From assembly GCA_944588485.1 (NCBI GenBank), contig OX155897.1, positions 52,011,818 through 52,075,817 on the forward strand: a stretch of DNA of 64,000 bases. Reading direction: 5' to 3'. This document shows positions 55,083-64,000 of the stretch, one piece after another (positions within the stretch are counted from its first letter, which is position 1; the number at the start of each line of letters is the position of its first letter). The notes under the pieces were generated by a model. The model saw nothing but the letters and a program-made list of their open reading frames with translations, did no database searches and was not told the DNA's origin. The stretch is from Phosphuga atrata (Eukaryota; Arthropoda; Insecta; Coleoptera; Silphidae). The position numbers and the translations under genes were made by a program.

Positions 55083-55336
55083 CTAAGCAGACATACGTCA
55101 AATTTGACATTTGAAAGGTGTCAACTGTCAATCAACCGAGAAAAACTTGGAAACTTGAGCACGCATGTTCGAGGACAGCGCTTGAATGGGTGACCGCTCC
55201 GGATCAAGGTGTGACGTTTTCTAAGCAGACATACGTCAAATTTGACATTTGACAGGTGTCAACTGTCAGTTCAGTGAGCAGGTAACAAGTTTCAACGGTC
55301 ATCGACACTGGACAGATAGATTATTCGATAGAAGTT
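55083..55336 (+). repeat. 5S-rRNA-like SINE, copy F, right part
   Basis: Starts CTAAGCAGACATACG, contains the complete second module (GAGCACGCATG at about 55158, GGGTGACCGCTCCGG at 55188) and ends TTCGATAGAAGTT plus an A-run. It joins 39741-39916. Confidence 0.88.
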
Positions 55337-55894
55337 AAAAAAAATATAGGCAGTCAGGCACTGCTGACTGAAGTGAAAACTTTTGAAAAAACAGCTTTAA
55401 AACTGGTTTTGAGGATTTATCAGTATGTTAATTAATCAAATTTGGTACATAGTTTGTTAGTATTGTTTTATGGAATTCTGGAACATAACTCACTTCTGAA
55501 GAAGAATTACTGTTAGGCCCCGTTCACACATGCAATTTTTCAATTGCGCAACTGTTTAATCGCAGTTGCAATGTTACGTGCACACTACTGCAACTGAACA
55601 GTTTGGTTGCAAGGTGTGTGCACACATGCAATTGGGTTTTTGAATCAATTTTTTTTTTGTCATAAATCGAAAGATTATATATAAGTTTAATAACAAAACA
55701 TTTTTTTTCTTCGTTGTTATTAAAAAGTTATAACAAATTGAAAAAAAAAATTGAACTCGGTACCGACGACATGCCGAACTAAGCCGAGGCTGTGACGTCT
55801 TTATCATACATTCAGCGTTGCCAAGTATACCATAATTATCGTACATTTACGATAATTTGTTATTATCGTTACTATATTAATAAATTTATTAGAA

Positions 55895-57800
55895 ATGTCA
55901 AATCTTAAAAGTTATCGTGTTTGTTTCGTACCATCGTGTACGAATACAACAATAAACACTGCTCAAAAAATGTTTTTTAATGTACCACAAAATGTTAAAC
56001 GTAGAAACCAATGGTTTCAAGCAGTGCGCCGAATAAATCCTAAATCGACATCACATTTTTTTATATGTGAGGATCATTTTGATGTCAGTATTATTATATT
56101 TCTAAGTTATGTATTCAATAAAATTGAGTTTTTTTTTAATTAGTTGTGATGATGGTTCTCTTGTTATAATAACATTTAAATCATTCTGATAGATATTAAA
56201 TATTTTTTTTAGTTAAAAGAAGATATGGAAAATTATATTTACTATACTACAATGGGAGGTAGAGCAAAAATTAAAGTGGATATAGTACCTCACAAGTTTG
56301 CTTGTTAACCTAACCGTAAAAGACAGGGCAATACGACTGCCAGTCCAGCTTCAGAAAAAAGACAGAAACAACGAGATCTCCAAGGGATTTTAAGAGAATC
56401 ATAAAAAAATATTGTCAACATTCCTCAAGCAGTTAACATTTAGACGACAAATAGTGTTGATCATATTGAAATAGATTCTGTCAATATGCCTCAAACATTT
56501 AACATTCAGACGACAAATAGTGTTGATCACATTGAAGTAGACTCTGTCAACATTCCTCAAGCATTTAACATACAGACTACATCAACTAATAGTGTTGATC
56601 ATATTGATGTAGATTCTTCTCCGTTCAGTACAATATCAAATGAAAAAGTCAGTGTTGAAAAACAGACTGTTATTAAAAATTGTAGTATTGCTCTGCAAGT
56701 AAATTATCGTTATAAATATCGGAGTGTATCAGTTCAATGCAAGTTTCCTTCAGTTGGAGTTGATAAATCATGCTCACCGATTAAAACTGACAGCAGAAGT
56801 ACTGCAACATCTCCAATCAAATCATTACATCAAAAATCTATTTCGAATTTAATAGAAGCTCAAAAAAGTATTTCATCAAGTAGTTTTACTTATTCTAGCA
56901 GCTCACAAGATATTTATGAGCCTTCTGAAAATAGATTCTACACTAGATTCTAGTAACTTTCAATCTCGGCTAAAGGAGGCTTCAATATTGAAAGTTACAA
57001 ACTATTTAATAAACGACAATTTAAAAGCATATACTGGAATTCCTAATGAATGGAATGTGATGTTAGAACGTATTAGCGTCATATGTAATATAAATATTAC
57101 AAATATAAAATTATCACTAGTGAAAATACGACGACAAGATACATTTGAAAGATTGAGTGAACAATTTGGAATGAGTGTCAGTAATGCTAGTATTGTTTTT
57201 AATAAAACAGTTCCTGTATATGTACATTTGTTAAAAACTTATTTATATGCCTGAACCGAGTAACATAAAAAAAAAATACTACCTATACCATTTAGGAGTT
57301 CATATAGCCATGTAAATGCTATTATTTGAGATACAAATTGAAAAACCGAGTGATCCAGAGTACCAATCTTTAACTTGGTCAGAGTATAAAAAGTGCAATA
57401 CTTTAAAGTATTTAATATCTTGTACACCAGATGGTTTTATTAATTTTATATCAAAGGGTCGAATTTCTGATGAACTATTATTTGAAGAAAGTGGATTGTT
57501 AGAGCAGCTACCCGAAGCTTGTGCTGCCATGGTTGATAGAGGATTCAAAAATATTGTTTCACTTCCTGATGATAAAAATATAGAATTAATACCACCTTCA
57601 GTTAGTTCTGGAGTAAAATTACCACAGTCTAAGGCTTTAGAAGGCAAACGAATTGCTGCTCTACGTATTCACATAGAACGCCATTGGAAGAATGCGAGAA
57701 TTTGATTTTCTCAAACCTCATGCGGTTGTTAATCATAATATGTTACCTTTTACAGACTATATTGTTGTCATTGCTGCAGCATTAGTAAATTTACAAGCAC
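55895..57800 (+). pseudogene. ISL2EU transposase (THAP, HTH, DDE_4), broken
   Basis: Exon 1 (55895-56083) holds the THAP finger: CFVPSCTNTTINTAQKM, NQWFQAVRRINP and FICEDHFD. An intron (56084-56212, GTCAGT...TTTTTTTAG) is followed by LKEDMENYIYYTTMGG. Stops at about 56306, 56402 and 56441 interrupt the linker, which contains three 72-bp direct repeats (NSVDHIEVDSVNIPQ-like). A helix-turn-helix (QFGMSVSNASIVFN) is at about 57165. The DDE part has TWSEYKKCNTLKYL, MVDRGFKNIV (Asp) and ALRIHIERHWK (Glu). The first catalytic Asp, expected in IIDC at 57320, is missing through a small deletion that also shifts the frame. Confidence 0.88.
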
Positions 57801-57879
57801 CTATAATCTCAACATAAATTGATGGATATTTGATTTATAAAATTAAATCTCTAAGCATTTTAAAAAAAATTATTATATA

Positions 57880-58236
57880 AATAATTAATTAATGTTTATT
57901 TCATAAGCTTACATCAAAGTGTCATGATAAATAAAATAAATGTGATAAATAAAATAAATGTCCCAAATTTTTATAGATGTTAAGAGTTTTGGAAATATAT
58001 TTTTTTTACCAAAACAATATAATTTTTTAATTAGAGCTTGCGTATGAGCTTCAACGTACTTTAATGTTTTTACATATATTCTTTTGTTTTCCTCAAAATC
58101 TGGATCAGCGATACAGAATATTCCTTGTTTTTTTTACCAGTCATTAACATCTGTAATTGTATTTGTGCAATACACTTAGGACTAATTTCCTTTTTTGGTA
58201 AAAACGTGTTCAAAGTTTTTTTACTCAAAGGACATT
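57880..58236 (-). pseudogene. YqaJ-type nuclease, C-terminal part
   Basis: The end of the YqaJ gene beyond the palindromic insertion. On the minus strand it reads LSKKTLNTFLPKKEISP, then CIAQIQLQMLMTG (the YQxQxQM-like helix of YqaJ exonucleases), then a frameshifted tail to about 57950. A stop before the end and frame changes show decay. Confidence 0.75.
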
Positions 58237-61200
58237 AGTAGGGAAAGATGATGCGTTCTAGATCCACCTCCACCTCTGACATGCGCATGCGCGATGACCT
58301 TTGACCCCCTACCCTTGACCTTGACCCCTAACCTAACCTTGACCTTGGAACTTCCGGTTTCGACTTCCGGTTTCAACTTCAGGTTTCCTGTTTCGACTTC
58401 CGGTTTCCGGTTTCGACTTCCGGCCGCTATTTTCGGAACTTCCAGATGCACGGAAAAATTCAAAAAATAGACGCGAGGCGGGGAAATTCAAAATTAGATC
58501 CTGTTGAGACAAATGAGGTGTGAAGTTAGTTGCATACATCAACGGGACTAAATACATGAGACTAGACCGATAAGGGCTAGATACATGAGACTAGGCCGAC
58601 GAAGCTAAATACATGAAACTAGATAGATGAGAGTAAATACATGAAACTAGATAGACGAGGCTAGATACATGAGACTAGATACACGGGGCTAGATACATGG
58701 GGCTAGATACATGGGGCTAGACTAGACGGACTAGACTAAACCATTTTAAACCATTTGATGAGAAAAATCAAATTTGGTGTCAGAACGGCTCTAGCATGCG
58801 CCCTAAGGGAGTTACCGCCCGACCGCCTACCCCTCAGTAGATGACGTCATCCGCCGCGGCAGATATTGCTAAACTAATTATCTCGATGCTGATTGGCTGA
58901 TTAACGAATAAATAATTACAGTTGACCTTTTCCCTCAATTTATATGTAATGGACAAGACTGGACAGACAAGACTAGACAGACAAGTTTAGACAGACGAGA
59001 CTAGTTAGATGAAGCTAGACATATGGGGGCTAAATACATGAGATTAGACAGACCAAGCTAAATACATGAAACTAGATTAGACTGTACTAAAATATATAGG
59101 GGATTGTTATATGTAAATAAAATATATTTTCGATTGTTTTTTTTATAATTGTTAATAATGTTTATATTATTACTTTCATTATGTTATCTACGTCTTATTT
59201 TGATTTACGACTTGTTGATTAGACGCAACCGGATGTTTGTCAGTCATAACACCAGGCAAGAATAGAGGGACTAGACTAAACAGACTAGATCAGACAGACA
59301 GACAAGCGGAGAAAATTCATAATGAGTTGCGGGTGGGTAACGGACAATCTTGTATGCATACATAATTGATTGCAAACATATTACGGCTTGATTCAATTGA
59401 GATTATTGGTTTTAGGCCGGACAAGATCGGACAATACCGAACAAGGTCGAACAAGAACGGACAAGACTATACAGACCTTATTTTTATCCGAATAATTTCC
59501 TATGAGTAAGCGAAATTTCTTAAACTTGTCTGTGAACCAGATCGTATTAATGTTTTTCATTTATATAAATACCAAAGAGTTCAATTTTCTGACATCCACT
59601 TTTCATCTACTTGCATCCACTTTTCATTTACTTGCATCCACTTTTCATCTACTTGCATCCACTTTTCATCACGCCAAACAGGGTGTGAGGTCTATGTGAC
59701 CCCACGCTAAGCAGGATGTGAAGTCTATGTGACCCCACGCTAAACAGGGTGTGAAGTCTATGTGACCCCACGCTAAACTCCATCCACTTTCCGTCCACCT
59801 CATCCACTTTCCGTCCACTTTTCATTCTTTCAGATTTAATCTCATTGGGTTAGTTGGGTTACAATTAGGTTAGGTTACGGGATGTTAGGAATGAAGCGCA
59901 CTTCATTCCCAACCCCTCGTAACCTAACCTAATGCTAACCTAACTAAACCAATGAGATTAAATCTGAAAGAATGAAAAGTGGACGGAAAGTGGATGGGGT
60001 GGACGGAAAGTGGACGGAGTTTAGCGTGGGGTTACATAGACCTCACACCCTGTTTAGCTTGGGGTTACATAGACATCACACCCTGTTTAGCGTGGGGTCA
60101 CATAGACTTCACACCCTGTTTAGCGTGGGGTCACATAGACCTCACACCCTGTTTGGCGTGATGAAAGTGGATGCAAGTAGATGAAAATTGGATGCCAGAA
60201 AATTGAACTCTTTGGTATTTATATAAATGAAAAACATTAATACGATCTGGTTCACAGACAAGTTTAAGAAATTTCGCTTACTCATAGGAAATTATTCGGA
60301 TAAATATAAGGTCTGTATAGTCTTGTCCGTTCTTGTTCGACCTTGTTCGGTATTGTCCGATCTTGTCCGGCCTAAAACCAATAATCTCATTTGAATCAAG
60401 CCGTAATATGTTTGCAATCAATTATGTATGCATACAGGATTGTCCGTTACCCACCCGCAACTCATTATGCATTTTCTCTGCTTGTCTGTCTGTCTAATCT
60501 AGTCTGTCTAGTCTAGTCCCTCTATTCTTGCCTGGTGTTATGACTAACAAACATCCGGTTGCGTCTAATCAACAAGTCGTAAATCAAAATAAAACGTAGA
60601 TAACATAATGAAAGTAATAATATAAACATTAATAACAATTATAAAAAAACAATCGAAAATATATTTTATTTACATTAAACAATCCCTTATATGTTTTAGT
60701 TTAGTCTAATCTAGTTTCATGTATTTAGCTTGGTCTGTCTAATCTCATGTATTTAGCCCCTATCTGTCTAGTTTCATCTAACTAGTCTCGTCTGTCTAGT
60801 CTTGTCTGTCTAGTCTTGTCTGTCCAGTCTTGTCCATTACATATAAATTGAGGGAAAAGGTCAACTGTAATTATTTATTCGTTAATCAGCCAATCAGCAT
60901 CGAGATAATTAGTTTAGCAATATCTGCCGCGGCGGATGACGTCATCTACTGAGGGGTAGGCGGTCGGGCGGTAACTCCCTTAGGGCGCATGCTAGAGCCG
61001 TTCTGACACCAGATTTGATTTTTCTCATCAAATGGTTTAAAATGGTTTAGTCTAGTCCGTCTAGTCTAGCCTCATGTATCTAGCCCCATGTATCTAGCCC
61101 CGTGTATCTAGTCTCATGTATCTAGCCTCGTCTATCTAGTTTCATGTATTTAGTCTCATCTATCTAGTTTCATGTATTTAGCTTCGTCTGTCTAGTCTCA

Positions 61201-61520
61201 TGTATCTAGCCCCCATCGGTCTAGTCTCATGTATTTAGTCCCGTTGATGTATGCAACCAACTTCACACCTCATTTGTCTCAACAGGATCTAATTTTGAAT
61301 TTCCCCGCCTCGCGTCTATTTTTTAAATTTTCCCGTGCATCTGGAAGTTCAAAAAATGGCGGCCGGAAGCCGAAACCGGAAACCGGAAGTCGAAACCGGA
61401 AGTTCCTAGGTCAAGGTTAGGTTAGGGGTCAAGGTCAAAGTTAGGTTAGGGGTCAAAGGTCATCGCGCATGCGCATGTCAGAGGTGGAGGTGGATCTAGA
61501 ACGCATCATCTTTCCCTACT
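58237..61520. mobile_element. Giant 3.28-kb palindromic element, Maverick-like ends
   Basis: Two arms of about 1.6 kb, inverse to each other and almost identical, meet near 59898 (GAATGAAGCGCACTTCATTC) with practically no spacer. Ends read AGTAGGGAAAGATG and the inverse, and a 6-bp duplication GACATT flanks the element (58231-58236 and 61521-61526), splitting the YqaJ gene. Arms contain short-period words (CTAGATACATGAGA-like; GACAGACAAG-like; CTTCCGGTTTCGA-like) and tandem repeats whose copy number differs between the arms. No protein is encoded. AG ends, a 6-bp duplication and long terminal repeats are Maverick/Polinton traits, so it may be a gene-less derivative; this is an inference. Confidence 0.9.
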
Positions 61521-61526
61521 GACATT

Positions 61527-62685
61527 TTATTTCAACAATAGCATCACTGGTCAATCCATCAGGAGATGCTGCGAAAATTGGATAATTGGGTAAAAGATAC
61601 ATCCCTGGACGAAAAATTTGTATTTTTAACTTTTCCTCTAACACTTCGATAACGTCATTTTCCAATTGTTTATCCCGTATCATAGCAATTGTCTCATACA
61701 CTTTGCTTGCACCAACAACTTGTCGAACAAATGATCCATTATTTGTTTTACAATGAGCAGCTTCATAAAACTTTGATGCAGTAATACGCCCTTAACGAAG
61801 TTCATGCCATACTGTACATTCACGTTGCTGTCGTGTTTGCTTTCAGCTTCACCACACATTCCAACTTTCATTTCTGTTTTTGCAAATTTTAAAAATTCAT
61901 CAACTTGAATTTGTGAACTTTTATGAAATTTATAAATAAGTTGATGTAATGATAAATTATAAATTCTTTTGTTATCTAAATTAAAATTTAGTGGCAATTT
62001 ATTTGTTGGTTTCTTGCAAATTGAACCACTTCTTCTAAGAATGCATTGTTATAGGGCAAATTGTCAACTGGAACTGAAGCTGCTTTTTTGGTAAGATCTT
62101 TAGCTTCAATATATTTAGTCACCGTACCATATATTTACACACGTACATACACCATATTACACCATATATTTTTCACGTAATATATTTAAACACTTGATAA
62201 ACGTGATTTTTTCCAGTAGCACGCAACTTCGGTGGGTGTTGGATCTTCACTTCTCCGATGGGTCCACATAAGCAATGCAAATGCATGTTTACAACCACCT
62301 GTTCAATAAATATATGTATGAAAACGATTATTATAATATTAAATGTGTTATGCGGTTGTTACTTGCCGAAGCTGCACAATCATGACATCGAACGTCATGA
62401 ACTTTTCTTAATTTTTCGTTAATTATCAAAGTAACGGAGTAAGATTCACTCCGAACTCTGTGTTCTGGACATACACGCCCTTTAATAGTGCAAATGTCAG
62501 ATTTGCGTTGAAGTTGAACATACCCTATAGCCTTGTCACCATAACTCTCACGTGTTGCCCTATGAATAGTTTCTTACTTATATTATTTATAATATGATCT
62601 TTTAACAAACTTACATTACTGATTTAGCACCTCGTACTTCAGCTGAATTAAACCGAATATCACCTTTTAAAAAGTCTGATATCAT
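61527..62685 (-). pseudogene. YqaJ-type nuclease, N-terminal and central part
   Basis: Start MISDFLKGDIRFNSAEVRG at 62685; exon 1 ends at 62615. A 55-nt intron (62560-62614, GTAAGT...CATAG) leads to ATRESYGDKAIGYVQL and a SWIM-like cysteine region. A second intron (about 62301-62363) divides CAASA-SGCKHAFALLMW. THRRSEDPTPTEVACYWKK follows. The nuclease core has WHELR, a TAA stop at about 61793, GRITASKFYEAAHC, and the catalytic FAASPDGLTSDAIVEIKC (Asp, Glu, Lys). The frame is then cut by the palindrome. The gene is known as the second ORF of ISL2EU elements and lies convergent to the transposase. Confidence 0.85.
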
Positions 62686-62694
62686 AAATATATC

Positions 62695-63068
62695 TGTCGT
62701 AGTTATATAGTGTAATCCGTCAGATTGCGTAAAACAGATTCTTTTCAAGATTTGACGGCAGTTCGTGTATTACACGATATGACTAGGCAGTTCATGAAAC
62801 AGCCACACATATATTTGTTTATTTATATCTTTTTCATAGGTCTGATAATTTACACATTAACTCAGTAGTTTTATACTATCAAATGATTGCACTTAGTCAT
62901 TTCGTGCAACGTCAAAACGGTAAGTAATTCAGATTCTTTAATCGTAGGTAAATATAATGCCGCCTAAAATCGGTGGTTTTATGAAGTACAAACTACATCA
63001 TCTGCCGTCAGATCATGAAATTACACTGTTTTACACAATCTGACGGATTTCACTATGTGACTACGACA
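62695..63068. mobile_element. MITE with about 70-bp inverted repeats
   Basis: 374 bp bounded by TGTCGTAG...ATAGTG-AATCCGTCAGATT and its inverse (ending CTACGACA at 63068). The arms also share GACGGCAG. It lies inside the ISL2EU element, 10 bp upstream of the YqaJ start codon. A target duplication is not clear. Confidence 0.8.
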
Positions 63069-63455
63069 TATCCACACTGGGTATATTATTCGAGTTAGCC
63101 TTTATAAATCCTTTATCACACATTGTTCACTTGTCAAAATTAGTTGTCAAAAACAATTTCGTTTGCACTAAAATTCGTATATTTTTGTCAACACATACAT
63201 AGAAACGCCAACACTGTACTATCGTATCTAATGTATGATAAATACGTCACAGCAATCATGGCGCGTTTGGAGTGACGTCATTATTTAAAAAAAATTAACT
63301 TTTGATTTGTTTATAATTAATTTAAAAATATTTTTTCCCATAGACTATCAAAATTATTTATAATGGGTTTTAAAATACATCAAAAAAATCGATATTTTTT
63401 TTTTATTCAACAACCCATTTGCAATTATAAATTAGTTGCGTCATGGAATTCATAG

Positions 63456-64000
63456 AAGTAGCTGCATTTTTGAGATGAGTGTGCCCTTGAGATGAGAAGG
63501 AAAAATAAATTAAATTATTTTGTTTTAAATAAATTTATTATTATTAAAGCACGGATTATATGCAAAATGTATATTTGTTATTAAGCGGTAATCAATAAAA
63601 AGTAAGTTTCTATGCATATCTAATGTTTTTTAGACTGAATTGAAAAATTCACTGTTTCCTACCACAATTAATTTTAGTATAGGGAAAGTGATCCGATTAA
63701 CAAGATCTGTTAAAGAGAGAAAAAAAAACAGTAATTCGTAGGGCGGATTCAAAGAAATAGTATCCTGCTGAGTTTTTCCTTCTTAAAATGGTTTTGAATA
63801 GCTATAATTCTTCCATTCTGAAAATGGACTTCATAGAGGTGGCTCCATTCTGAAAAGTACAGATTTCTGAGAAAGGCCTAATAACCAGATTTTTAAAATG
63901 GTTCATTTATTGCACATGTTGAAAAAATATTTTTTCCTAATTTAATTCATACCACTTGTTTGGCACATGGCATTGTGCCACACAGTGTGGCACACAACAG
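63456..64000. other. AT-rich interval, nothing recognised
   Basis: No gene is seen. The words GCGGATTATATGCAAA-like at 63553 and 4066 are shared. The last 45 bp contain an imperfect palindrome built on TGGCACA (63960-63995), which may be a terminus of an element continuing outside the window. Confidence 0.4.

Larger units (their letters stand above)
55516..63455 (+). mobile_element. ISL2EU/Harbinger-type DNA transposon (THAP-DDE plus YqaJ)
   Basis: About 4.6 kb of own DNA with a 3284-bp insertion. The left end begins near GGCCCCGTTCACACATGC and shows nested inverted words. An inverted match at the right (TGTATGATAAATACGTCACAGC near 63230 against 55789-55813) and degraded terminal similarity near 63410-63455 mark the other end. 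Two convergent genes, a transposase with THAP and DDE_4 domains and a YqaJ-type nuclease, are the known content of ISL2EU. The exact ends are uncertain. Confidence 0.8.

Noticed and set aside
59850..59960. Interstitial telomere repeat (TTAGG/CCTAA)
   Set aside because: A few CCTAA words occur near the palindrome centre and at 58330, but they are not in phase or repeated enough to be telomeric.
63950..64000. Terminal inverted repeat at the window edge
   Set aside because: TGGCACA words form a small imperfect palindrome, but no partner sequence is available inside the window.

Overview
This 64-kb window looks like intergenic DNA from a large, AT-rich, transposon-rich animal genome, most likely an insect. 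The pointers are the family mix: mdg3-like and CsRn1-like Gypsy elements, RTE, R1-like, jockey-like and Penelope-like retroelements, THAP-domain P and ISL2EU transposons, several hATs, long (TA)n arrays and 55-130 bp spliceosomal introns. I cannot fix the order (beetle or hemipteran would both fit). I found no convincing cellular gene. Nearly every long reading frame belongs to a mobile element, and almost all are broken.

Layout, 1-31 kb. A jockey-like LINE 3' end (1-1165) is followed by a 5S-rRNA-like SINE and two degraded pieces of a DNA-element-like family that I know only by its SDNC-GQ signature (1.84-4.06 kb). Next come a GTF2IRD2-type hAT with an 8-bp duplication (4722-7433), a second hAT remnant, and a Gypsy element with a tRNA-Leu primer site (family G1 copy 1, 8453-14335). 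Then come another 5S-like SINE, a MITE, a GC-richer stretch of unknown origin, a Merlin/IS1595-like transposase, and an RTE retrotransposon inserted between the arms of a fold-back element (19.5-23.1 kb). A second SDNC-GQ copy is split by a solo G1 LTR (24.3-26.1 kb). Two facing arrays of degenerate 20-bp units follow (27.0 and 28.4-28.65 kb), then a truncated SINE, a Penelope-like 3' end and a 269-bp palindrome (30607-30875).

Layout, 31-64 kb. A P-type (THAP9-like) transposon bounded by 36-bp inverted repeats (31246-38941) lacks most of its catalytic core and carries an inserted CsRn1-like Gypsy element with a tRNA-Trp primer site (31855-36515). A head-to-tail cluster of 5S-like SINEs (39.0-39.9 kb) opens a five-deep nest. 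SINE F (39741-55336) contains Gypsy G3 (39917-55082). G3 contains a tRNA-derived SINE (42301-42580) and a ZMYM1-type hAT (43600-54206). The hAT contains G1 copy 2 (45474-52798), which contains an R1-like LINE 3' end (47991-48586). Each junction shows a target-site duplication of the expected size (5, 8, 4 and 13 bp). The last part is an ISL2EU/Harbinger-type element (about 55.5-63.5 kb) with a THAP-DDE transposase and a convergent YqaJ-type nuclease gene. The nuclease gene is split by a 3284-bp, almost perfectly palindromic insertion (58237-61520) with 6-bp duplications and AG...CT ends.

How the parts relate. The window records successive transposition rather than a pathway. G1 gives three states of one family (two full elements and a solo LTR), and its two full copies have each lost a different catalytic residue. 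The most interesting objects are the Maverick-like giant palindrome, the dimeric 5S-like SINE family, the inverted 20-bp arrays, and the nested stack with readable boundaries.
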